5,269 nucleotides of DNA from Verrucomicrobiales bacterium (GTDB taxonomy: Bacteria > Verrucomicrobiota > Verrucomicrobiia > Verrucomicrobiales > DEV007): the NCBI GenBank assembly GCA_023253615.1, contig JALRFZ010000711.1:1-5269 (forward strand), in the 5' to 3' direction. Positions 1 through 5,221 of this stretch are shown piece after piece. How positions within the stretch are numbered: position 1 is the stretch's first letter; each line of letters begins with the position of its first letter. Below the pieces are notes generated by a model. It was not told the DNA's origin. It saw only the letters and a list, made by a program, of their open reading frames with translations, and searched no databases. Both the position numbers and the translations under genes were made by a program.

Positions 1-1149
1 GCACATCCAAACCCCTTCCTTCCCAGGCACCGGAATGAACTCCATCCCCAATGAATTCACATAGGGACGCTCCCGCGTCGCCGCCCGTAGTCGATCGGCA
101 AGCGTTACGGGCTGAGGACGACCGATGGCATGGTGTCCGAACGCGTAACTACCGTAATAAAGGCTATACTTCGCCGGCGTCTGCACCACCTGCATCCGCG
201 ACTCCCGCACCAGCTTCTCCGAATCCCGGCGCACAGCGGCCCCGGCGCGGTTGAAGACCTCCTCGAGACTGCCGCCCTTCGCGATTTCCCCGGCAAGCCT
301 TTGCGTGAAAAAGCTCGGTGGCAGCTCGCCCTCCACAAGATCGGCGGCGCGACCGCCTTTGCCAAAATGATCCCAGAGGAAGGGTGCGAATCCCTTCGTC
401 CCGAGCGCCGGGGCGAGAGCGGGCCGGATCCTCAACAACTCGCGGTCGTTCTGCTGGGCGACCTGGTTGGCCGCGGCGGACATCCCCACAAAAACGCCGG
501 GACGCTCCGTCACGCGGGCGAGTCCGCCGGCGCTTTTTCCACCGAACACACTCTTCGTCGAAGCGAGCGAGTCGTCGGCGACGTCCGGAAAGGGCTCGCG
601 GCAGGCATCCACGAACACCATCTTCACATGCTCGTCGCCCGCTCCCGCGGGGCTCATCGTCCCGAGGGTGGCGATCATCCCATCGACCCCGAGCAGGTGA
701 TCCCTCGCGAAGCTGCGCTGGAGGGCCTCGATCTGGGCGCGCGCGTCGTCCTCGTTGGGAAAGATGCGCCGCAGCTCGCGGGTCCGCGTTTCAAAGAGCG
801 TCATGTCCACGTCGATGCCGGCGAGGTAATTGAACCCTCCGACCTGCAGTCCATGGCCGCTCGCATACACCAGGACGACAGGATTCCCGGCATGGCGTTT
901 CGCGAAGGCCTCCACCGCTTTCCCCATGCCCTCGCTGGTCTCGTTCGTGACGACGGTCACCTCGTATGAAGGATCGAGGGATTCCAGGACACGCTGCATC
1001 TCCGCCACATCCGCCTCCGGGGTCAGCAGCGGGGCGAGATGGCGGTATTTCCAGTTGCTCAGGAGCAAGGCCGCGGGGCGCGGAGTCTCCTGGGAAGGGC
1101 TGAGACCGACAACCAAAAGGCAGGCGAGAAAAATGACCAGTGTTCTCAT
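1..1149 (-). CDS. Secreted caspase-like protease (Peptidase C14) with start of a C-terminal FGE-sulfatase domain; partial at left edge
   Basis: The reading frame runs unbroken for 383 codons from ATG 1149-1147 to base 1, so the C-terminus lies outside the window. Residues 1-20 (MRTLVIFLACLLVVGLSPSQ) look like a Sec signal peptide, implying action outside the cytoplasm. Residues about 26-335 form a caspase-like fold. The catalytic His is His99 in YASGHGLQVGGFNYL, and the catalytic Cys is Cys183 in FVDACREPF, so the dyad is intact. The His-Cys spacing (84 residues) is longer than the 54 in the second caspase here. The domain ends near the segment QTPAKYSLYYGSYAF. After a short linker, NSLGMEFIPVPGKEG (from residue 365) matches the opening of FGE-sulfatase/SUMF1 domains. 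Caspase-FGE fusions are known in Planctomycetota and Verrucomicrobiota; there the FGE fold may bind ligands rather than make formylglycine. The gene lies 87 bp downstream of the anti-sigma gene. Substrate unknown. Confidence 0.9.
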   Translation of the reverse strand, partial: MRTLVIFLACLLVVGLSPSQETPRPAALLLSNWKYRHLAPLLTPEADVAEMQRVLESLDPSYEVTVVTNETSEGMGKAVEAFAKRHAGNPVVLVYASGHGLQVGGFNYLAGIDVDMTLFETRTRELRRIFPNEDDARAQIEALQRSFARDHLLGVDGMIATLGTMSPAGAGDEHVKMVFVDACREPFPDVADDSLASTKSVFGGKSAGGLARVTERPGVFVGMSAAANQVAQQNDRELLRIRPALAPALGTKGFAPFLWDHFGKGGRAADLVEGELPPSFFTQRLAGEIAKGGSLEEVFNRAGAAVRRDSEKLVRESRMQVVQTPAKYSLYYGSYAFGHHAIGRPQPVTLADRLRAATRERPYVNSLGMEFIPVPGKEGVWMC

Positions 1150-1200
1150 GACGGATTCAATTATTCGAAGGATGCTTCTTCTCCCATTGAATCGCAGCTG

Positions 1201-1225
1201 GACCTGGATTCGTTGCAGGAGTTCC
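1201..1225 (-). promoter_or_regulatory. Candidate ECF-type promoter for the caspase-FGE gene
   Basis: On the minus strand GGAACT (1225-1220) is followed after 16 nt by GTC (1203-1201). This resembles the common ECF pattern of a GGAAC -35 element and a GTC-containing -10 element. A transcript would begin roughly 40-45 nt before the ATG at 1149. It lies within the 87-bp gap between the anti-sigma and caspase genes, where an internal promoter would fit. The motif is short, so it could be chance, and the caspase may simply be co-transcribed from the sigma gene. Confidence 0.3.
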
Positions 1226-1236
1226 GAGGCCACTTC

Positions 1237-2202
1237 TCACTTTTCCCGAATCCGCTCCCTCGCCGCCTTCTCCAGCAAGGCGACTTCGGGAAGCTCCCGC
1301 CGCTCCGCAGGCAGGGTGGCGATCGCCATGAGGGCGGCTTCCGGACTCCTCCCCAGCATCTCCTGCAGCTGGAGTTGCAGCTCACCCGGGGTGGCGGACG
1401 CCAGATCGGGAAGCGGAGTCGCATCCGCCGCCACCGCAAAGGGCCGGGCGACCCCTGCGTGACGTCCGACGTCGGCAAGGCAGATGAGCACCTGATAACC
1501 GCCCTCCGGCAGACGGGTGGCGGCGGCATCGGCGTTTTTCATGGCGGTCAGAGGCAGGGGCGAGGTGACGTTCTCGGCCACATAAAGCGGTTTGCTGGTG
1601 AATTGGTCACCGCCCTCCGGCAGGATCCAAACGTCGTACTGCTGTCCGGGCTTGTCCTCGCTCTCCCAGACAAAGATCGGATCCACAAAGGGACTGGGTA
1701 CCGCCGGATTCGGCGCGAGCAGAGCCACTTTTGCCGTGGGGGCGCCGGATCGCTGCGGGAGCCGGGGCAGCACGACAAGGGTGGCGGCGACCGCCGCTGC
1801 AAGGGCCAGCCAGACGGCAGGGCGGGAAGAACGGGCGCCGGGAGACGTCGTAGATGAAGAGACCGCAGGAAAGGAGGTGATCTTCGAGGCGGACTCGCGC
1901 TCCTGCCTCTCCGCCCAAGAGGTATCGGCAACTTCGCGGAGACGTTGCAGGATGTGATCTGGCATGGGAGGGATTTCCCAGTCATTAGCAGATGAGCCTT
2001 CAGAAACTCCTGCCGCCGGGACGACCACATCGTTCCAAAACTCCAAGTCGGCCTTCATTGACTTGTAAGATTCGGCAAGCAAAGGATCCGCTGCCAATGC
2101 TTGAGTGATTCGAGCTTGTTCAGCAGCGGTAAGTTCGTCTTCGAGCGATCTCTCCAAGAGCGATTCGAGCGGTTCGGGTGCAGGGATGTCGGAAAGGCTC
2201 AT
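1237..2202 (-). CDS. Single-pass membrane anti-sigma-factor-like protein, partner of the adjacent ECF sigma factor
   Basis: This 321-residue protein overlaps the upstream sigma gene by 4 nt (ATGA: start 2202-2200, sigma stop 2201-2199), indicating translational coupling and a paired function. Residues about 10-60 are predicted helical and acidic (PLESLLERSLEDELTAAEQA), resembling the cytoplasmic anti-sigma domain that clamps ECF factors. However, the HxxxCxxC zinc motif of the ZAS class is absent; the only Cys is Cys241. A Ser/Pro-rich linker (about 105-127) leads to one hydrophobic span at about 128-146 (AVWLALAAAVAATLVVLP). The C-terminal 175 residues would lie outside the membrane. They include a beta-rich stretch with Trp and Tyr spacing (FVWESEDKPGQQYDVWILP; LPEGGYQVLICLAD), compatible with an Ig-like sensory or docking domain, then a charged helical tail. 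The anti-sigma call rests on position and architecture more than on a diagnostic motif. Confidence 0.75.
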   Translation of the reverse strand: MSLSDIPAPEPLESLLERSLEDELTAAEQARITQALAADPLLAESYKSMKADLEFWNDVVVPAAGVSEGSSANDWEIPPMPDHILQRLREVADTSWAERQERESASKITSFPAVSSSTTSPGARSSRPAVWLALAAAVAATLVVLPRLPQRSGAPTAKVALLAPNPAVPSPFVDPIFVWESEDKPGQQYDVWILPEGGDQFTSKPLYVAENVTSPLPLTAMKNADAAATRLPEGGYQVLICLADVGRHAGVARPFAVAADATPLPDLASATPGELQLQLQEMLGRSPEAALMAIATLPAERRELPEVALLEKAARERIREK

Positions 2203-2798
2203 GGCTGGTTGAAGAAGTCCTCGATTTTACTTCCGGATTTATTGAAGGCCTCGCGAATTACTCTCCGCGCTCGGCAAAGATGAGATCTCGAAGTGCCGTC
2301 GCTCGCCAGTCGGAGCACGTCGGCAATCCTATCGTGTTGATACCCTTGAAGATGGAGCATAACGACACTTCTCATCGGTTCATCCAAGCGGTCGATTGCC
2401 TTGTGGAGTATGTCGTAATCCCGAAAGGGTGCCTGATCTGCAGGGAGCGTCACGTGCTCGTCGATCTGTTCGGTTGCAGGTTTGCGAGCGTCTTTTCTGA
2501 ACCAGTCGATTCCCTTGTTGCGGAGAATGCCGAAATAGAAACTAACGGTGCATGGATCACGGCCGTCGGGTCGGGGAGCGGCGGAAACCTCTTCGAGCCA
2601 CGCAATGATCGAATCTTGGGTGATCTCCTCAGCGTCCTCGTAAGTGCAAGGTTGACTATCCCTGATGAATTTCATCCCAATCCTACGGAGAATTTCGCAA
2701 GCTCTATCAACAGCCTCACGTCGAACTGTTTGACTCTCGGAAGTTATCTCGGCGAGGGTCGGTAGGGGCGGCCAATCGTCTGCTTTATTTCTGATCAC
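2199..2798 (-). CDS. ECF-type RNA polymerase sigma-70 family factor
   Basis: The 199-residue protein has the two domains of ECF factors and no others. Region 2 covers about 27-105, with the core-binding helix CTYEDAEEITQDSIIAWLEE (51-70) and the -10-recognising helix FYFGILRNKGIDWFRK (87-102). Region 4 covers about 128-186 (RLDEPMRSVVMLHLQGY, then DGTSRSHLCRARRVIREAF), giving the helix-turn-helix for the -35 element. Length is typical of ECF factors. It should direct RNA polymerase to a small regulon when released by the anti-sigma encoded next. The start is GTG at 2798-2796. An in-frame TAA lies four codons upstream, and no other Met precedes residue 42, so the start is well constrained. No spaced Shine-Dalgarno is present: the AGGGG run abuts the start codon. 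The short tail after region 4 (KSGSKIEDFFNQP) is not a known extension. Confidence 0.92.
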   Translation of the reverse strand: MIRNKADDWPPLPTLAEITSESQTVRREAVDRACEILRRIGMKFIRDSQPCTYEDAEEITQDSIIAWLEEVSAAPRPDGRDPCTVSFYFGILRNKGIDWFRKDARKPATEQIDEHVTLPADQAPFRDYDILHKAIDRLDEPMRSVVMLHLQGYQHDRIADVLRLASDGTSRSHLCRARRVIREAFNKSGSKIEDFFNQP

Positions 2799-2805
2799 CC
2801 CTACG

Positions 2806-2859
2806 ATTTAATTCCCGTCGCAACTTCGGGCAAGTTCCGGATCGTGGATTTTTCCGGAA
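2806..2859 (-). promoter_or_regulatory. Promoter and operator candidate upstream of the sigma gene, with overlapping inverted repeats
   Basis: Two alternative promoter readings overlap on the minus strand. One is an ECF-like -35 GGAACTT (2838-2832), which would suit autoregulation but has no clear GTC at the expected distance. The other is a sigma-70-like pair, TTGCCC (2833-2828) and TTAAAT (2811-2806), with a 16-nt spacer. The second would start transcription at about 2799-2800, next to the GTG at 2798, giving a nearly leaderless mRNA. The region also holds inverted repeats AACTT-CGGGC-AAGTT (2822-2836), TTCCGG-13 nt-CCGGAA (2835-2859) and the palindrome TTCCGGAA (2852-2859), which could be regulator sites. 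Function is inferred. Confidence 0.35.
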
Positions 2860-2881
2860 ATGGGGTGCGTGAATGAGGAAA

Positions 2882-2914
2882 TCCTCCCCCCCCATCATTC
2901 GACGGGAGGGAGGA
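2882..2914 (-). terminator. Possible weak intrinsic terminator after the coiled-coil gene
   Basis: TCCTCCC (2882-2888) is complementary to GGGAGGA (2908-2914), giving a 7-bp GC-rich stem with a 19-nt loop. In the minus-strand direction it is followed by TTTCCT, only a short U-tract. It begins 11 nt past the stop codon of the coiled-coil gene (TGA 2928-2926). A second self-complementary stretch, GACCCCCGGGGGGTC (2913-2927), overlaps the stop itself. Together these could end or attenuate transcription before the sigma gene, but the loop is long and the U-tract poor. Confidence 0.3.
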
Positions 2915-2925
2915 CCCCCGGGGGG

Positions 2926-3846
2926 TCAGGAGCGGCAGCGGGTGGCACTTCCCGAACCGATTCGGACGGGAGCAGGCTCGCTCAGGATGATCGAGGCGCC
3001 GTCGCTCGCGGCCGGCAGCGGAGTGGGCTGGGGAGCCGCGTCCGTCGAACCACCGGCTTTCGGGACGAAGGTGTCGAGACGATCGCGAAGGCTGCGGGTC
3101 GCCTCGGCCCTGTCACCCTCCAGGATGACCCGCCCTTTGGGCAGTCCCGATCCGGAGGGAGTCCGGGAAGCTTCGAGCTCCAGCTTCTTTTTCCGATCGT
3201 CGAGGGCATCGACCGTGCGATTGATGCCCTCGCGTCCGTTGCTGAGTTCGTTGCGGATGGCACCGGCGAGCGCTTCGGCTCCGGCGGCGGCCTCACGGGC
3301 CTCTAGCTCCGAGGCGAGTCCTTCGAGGTGGTCCTCGGCCGCCGCGTAATCCTCGCGGGCTTGCTCGAGGATCTCCTCGTGGGCGGCCAGGGCGCTGCGG
3401 AGGTTCTTCAGACGCTCCGCCTGCTGCTCGCGGAACTTGGCGGTGCGATCTGCGAAGTCGAGGAGAGCCTTGACGTCCTCCTCCACATCCGCGCTGCTGA
3501 ACTCGCCGATACCGCTGCCCGATTCGAAGGCGGGGCGCAGGAGTTCGAGACGACGGCGGGTTTCGGTCAGTTGGGCGTCCAGTTCCTTCACCTTGTCTTC
3601 GGCGGCCTGGACATTTTCCCGCTGGTTCTCGAGACCCACCTCCGCATCGACGAGTTTGTCCTGCTGTTCAGTGAGCTGTTCCCGCCCCACCTTCACGAGG
3701 TGTTCGGTGGAGAGCGCTCCGAAGAGATGATCTCGCGCCGTCTGCACGGCGGCCTTGAGGTGGGAGGGAGTGTCCGTTCCGAAGATCAGGATCAGCATGA
3801 GGCTGGCGACTCCGAAGATGGATCCGTTTTTGATGGTCAGTTTCAT
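2926..3846 (-). CDS. Membrane-anchored coiled-coil protein, function unknown
   Basis: The frame is open further upstream, but I place the start at ATG 3846-3844. There the N-terminus (MKLTIKNGSIFGVASLMLIL) becomes a hydrophobic anchor at residues 9-23, while the upstream extension reads like noncoding, basic sequence. The protein is then 306 residues. After the anchor, residues about 49-106 and 120-190 are Glu/Lys/Gln/Leu/Ala-rich heptad-like coiled coil (for example EQLTEQQDKLVDAEVGLENQ), split by a Gly/Ser segment near 108-118. A third helix spans about 193-226. The tail (about 262-306) is Pro/Ala/Ser-rich and probably disordered. The layout recalls hypothetical proteins common in Planctomycetota, with an N-terminal hydrophobic segment ending in FGTD/FG-S and long coiled coils, sometimes compared with PspA-like envelope proteins. 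That is a resemblance from memory, not a tested homology. It lies 127 bp upstream of the sigma gene on the same strand, so co-regulation is possible. Confidence 0.78.
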   Translation of the reverse strand: MKLTIKNGSIFGVASLMLILIFGTDTPSHLKAAVQTARDHLFGALSTEHLVKVGREQLTEQQDKLVDAEVGLENQRENVQAAEDKVKELDAQLTETRRRLELLRPAFESGSGIGEFSSADVEEDVKALLDFADRTAKFREQQAERLKNLRSALAAHEEILEQAREDYAAAEDHLEGLASELEAREAAAGAEALAGAIRNELSNGREGINRTVDALDDRKKKLELEASRTPSGSGLPKGRVILEGDRAEATRSLRDRLDTFVPKAGGSTDAAPQPTPLPAASDGASIILSEPAPVRIGSGSATRCRS

Positions 3847-3983
3847 GGTCTTTGTGGATTTAGGTTTTCGTAGAAGACGGGCGTCGCCTTTGGCGCGTGC
3901 CTTCAATTCACAAATCGGCAAGCGGTGGGAATTCGTTGCACTCTTTTTATTTTTTTTCAGGCTCCCATGGAGTTGATTGCCGG
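3847..3983. other. Divergent intergenic region with a hairpin and T-rich tract
   Basis: This 137-bp gap separates the 5' ends of the coiled-coil gene (minus) and the second caspase gene (plus), so it should hold both promoters; no convincing -35/-10 pair is visible. On the plus strand GCAA-G-CG (3918-3924) can pair with CGTTGC (3934-3939) as a 6-bp stem with one bulged base. Four bases later comes T5-A-T8 (3944-3957), a terminator-like layout 27 nt before the caspase start. Read on the minus strand, the tract is an A-rich block that could act as an UP element. The 10-mer ATTCGTTGCA (3931-3940) also occurs at 1208-1217 in front of the caspase-FGE gene. Confidence 0.4.
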
Positions 3984-4670
3984 ATGAATCCGAAACTCTT
4001 CCATGCGAAGGGAGCGGGACCGGCTTTTCCCCCGAAGTCGTCGTTGCAAAACTGGATCCTCTTCGCGGTCGCGCCCGCAATGCTTCTGGCAGGCCCGGGC
4101 TCCAGCCGATTTCGCGCGGAAGAGGGTCCGGGAACTCTGAGGGCCTGGTGTTTCGGAATCGACCGCTATGCCAACATGCCCGAACTCCGCAACGCGGTGA
4201 ACGACGCGGAACTCGTTCACGGTATGCTCTCGCGGCATGGTTTTGCCTCGGAGGTGAAACCTGATGCCGGCGTCACCACGTTGAAAGCGAAGGTGGCTGC
4301 GCTCGGTGCGGCCGAGGTCAATGTCCGGGTGTTTGTTTTTTCCGGTCATGGGGTCGAGATCGGGGGAGAGAACTACCTCTTGCCGGGGGATTTCCCCGAG
4401 GAAGACACGCCCGGCCCCGCTTTGATGCAGGAGCACTCCCTTCCCCTGCGCGAAGTGTTCGAGGCGGTCCGCGATCTGGAGGGGATCAAGCTGATCATCC
4501 TCGACTGTTGTCGGGACAATCCGTTCGGCGGTTCCGGCGGAGGACTCGCTCCGGTAAAGACGAGCGAACTTCCCGACAAGACTTTGCTGATCTTTTCCGG
4601 CCCGCCGGGCATGGTGGTTTCCGACGGAAAAGGGGAACAACAGCCCGTTCACCGTCCGGTTCTGCGCTAA
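3984..4670 (+). CDS. Second caspase-like protease (Peptidase C14), C-terminally frameshifted
   Basis: From ATG 3984 the frame encodes 228 residues. An earlier in-frame ATG at 3897 would add a peptide read through the T-rich tract and is less likely. Residues about 22-38 (QNWILFAVAPAMLLAGPG) form a hydrophobic segment after a long, mildly basic N-terminus, so it is either a signal peptide or an anchor. The caspase fold begins near residue 50. His122 lies in FVFSGHGVEIGGENYLLPGD and Cys176 in LIILDCCRDNPFGG, so the catalytic dyad is intact. After LLIFSGPPGMVVSDGKG the family expects NNSPFT-like sequence and roughly 60-100 more residues. The frame instead reads EQQPVHRPVLR and stops. Skipping one G of the run 4632-4635 restores GNNSPFTV, so the gene has a +1-base defect. 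It probably makes a truncated or inactive protease. It faces away from the four minus-strand genes and may be a decaying relative of the other caspase. Confidence 0.8.
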   Translation: MNPKLFHAKGAGPAFPPKSSLQNWILFAVAPAMLLAGPGSSRFRAEEGPGTLRAWCFGIDRYANMPELRNAVNDAELVHGMLSRHGFASEVKPDAGVTTLKAKVAALGAAEVNVRVFVFSGHGVEIGGENYLLPGDFPEEDTPGPALMQEHSLPLREVFEAVRDLEGIKLIILDCCRDNPFGGSGGGLAPVKTSELPDKTLLIFSGPPGMVVSDGKGEQQPVHRPVLR

Positions 4671-4770
4671 AGCCCCACCCGGTCTGGGGATGCTAGACCT
4701 CGCCGCGCTCACTCAGGAAGAACTCGGGGAGCAGCGCCCGTGGGGGGCCTTTAGGCGTCCCTCATTTCCT
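4636..4770 (+). pseudogene. Displaced C-terminal part of the second caspase domain
   Basis: In the frame reached by skipping one G at 4632-4635, the DNA reads NNSPFTVRFCAKAPPGLGML and continues DLAALTQEELGEQRPWGAF. NNSPFT is the segment that normally follows SDGKG in bacterial caspase-like proteins. GEQRPWGAFRRPSF resembles their common ending, in which Q-PW is followed by Ser and an aromatic residue. The stretch around RFCAKAPP fits poorly, so further small indels may be present. This frame stays open to 5034, but its later translation is Arg/Ser-rich and looks noncoding. The part that still looks coding moves to other frames after about 4760. I read this as remains of one gene, not a separate one. 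Confidence 0.6.
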
Positions 4771-5017
4771 GACGACCGAACGCGAATTGATTGTCGCCCC
4801 CGGTCGATTTCGATCTCAGTGCCAACGGAAAACTCCTCGATGAAATCTCGAGGTAAAAATTACGGGAATCTCCGAAGAAGTCCTTCAAGCGCTGAACGGA
4901 AAGAAGGTGGAGATCCGGAGTGCGGCGATCTCCACGGGGATCGACGTCCATTGTCATCCCGTGGCTTACCTTGCCGACTCGCCCCAAAACATCCAGGTCT
5001 TGCCGGAAAGCGAATGA
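4760..5017 (+). pseudogene. Frame-broken coding remnant of unknown family, probably the tail of the second caspase gene
   Basis: Protein-like sequence persists but hops between two frames. PHFLTTERELIVAPGRF (from 4760) is in one frame, VDFDLSANGKLLDEISR (4803-4853, then TAA) in another. From 4844 the first frame resumes with NLEVKITGISEEVLQALNGK and continues through KVEIRSAAISTGIDVHCHP and VAYLADSPQNIQVLPESE to TGA 5015-5017. Its composition (acidic, hydrophobic alternation, few Arg/Ser/Pro runs) is unlike the shadow frames here. No start codon with a leader is evident, so a free-standing gene is unlikely. I do not recognise the domain. The likeliest reading is a C-terminal extension behind the caspase fold, broken by several indels. 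Confidence 0.45.
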
Positions 5018-5126
5018 CGCTTTATCCTTGCTAAAAGCTCCCCCCTTTCTGGCGGATGGATTCTCCGGACCGGACCTGAGGAATCAATACCAAAGGCTTG
5101 AGGACGCTTTGGATTTCGGAATGGAT

Positions 5127-5142
5127 GGGGGAAATGTCCCCC
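5127..5142. repeat. Small hairpin, GGGGGA/TCCCCC
   Basis: GGGGGA (5127-5132) and TCCCCC (5137-5142) can form a 6-bp stem with a 4-nt loop, AATG. No U-run follows on either strand (GAGTCGTTAAAATTT on the plus side), so it is a poor intrinsic terminator, though it could mark the 3' end of the broken caspase locus. Confidence 0.3.
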
Positions 5143-5160
5143 GAGTCGTTAAAATTTGAG

Positions 5161-5197
5161 GTGGCGGTGGGTTAAGCCACGCGGAAGCGTGGCGGTG
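5161..5197 (+). promoter_or_regulatory. Leader hairpin with GGAA loop flanked by a 9-bp direct repeat
   Basis: GCCACGC (5176-5182) and GCGTGGC (5187-5193) form a perfect 7-bp stem closed by GGAA, a GNRA-type tetraloop, 28 nt before the ATG at 5222. The 9-mer GTGGCGGTG occurs at 5161-5169 and again at 5189-5197, the second copy overlapping the 3' arm of the stem. The position suggests a 5'-leader structure or a small REP-like palindrome. There is no U-tract, so it is not an obvious terminator. Confidence 0.4.
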
Positions 5198-5221
5198 ATC
5201 AAACCAAACCCAACCACCACC

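Larger units (their letters stand above)
5018..5221. other. Noncoding spacer before the right-edge gene
   Basis: No convincing gene is visible. A frame reading APPFLADGFSGPDLRNQYQR and on to TGA 5157-5159 is open but short and starts nowhere clear; it could be one more decayed fragment. The spacer contains two small hairpins, listed separately. The final 24 bases before ATG 5222 are A/C-rich (runs of AAACC and CCACC) with no Shine-Dalgarno sequence. Confidence 0.4.

Noticed and set aside
130..969. Long plus-strand open frame (279 codons) opposite the caspase-FGE gene
   Set aside because: The product is rich in Arg, His and Gly with no recognisable domain, and the minus strand carries an unmistakable caspase; this is an antisense shadow in high-GC DNA.
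1039..1857. Long plus-strand open frame (272 codons) opposite the anti-sigma gene
   Set aside because: Gly/Arg-rich translation without domain features; explained by the minus-strand coding sequence.
2178..2765. Plus-strand open frame of 195 codons opposite the sigma gene
   Set aside because: The minus strand over the same bases has clear sigma regions 2 and 4 and is translationally coupled to the anti-sigma gene.
3847..4080. N-terminal extension of the coiled-coil gene up to 4080
   Set aside because: The extra residues are basic, low in structure and read through the divergent promoter region and the other gene's 5' end; the internal Met at 3846 starts directly before the membrane anchor.
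4628..4640. Programmed ribosomal frameshift at AAAAGGGG in the second caspase gene
   Set aside because: The run resembles a slippery site, but restoring the family sequence needs a +1 shift, whereas the common slippery-heptamer mechanism gives -1 and would lead to a quick stop; additional frame breaks downstream favour decay or sequence error.
3957..4712. Minus-strand open frame opposite the second caspase
   Set aside because: Antisense shadow; the plus strand has the SGHG and DCCRDNPF caspase motifs.
5171..5214. Integron attC-like site (GTTAAGC and ACCCAAC near a hairpin)
   Set aside because: Both 7-mers fit the degenerate core patterns, but on either strand they occur in the wrong order for attC, and no integrase or cassette array is visible.
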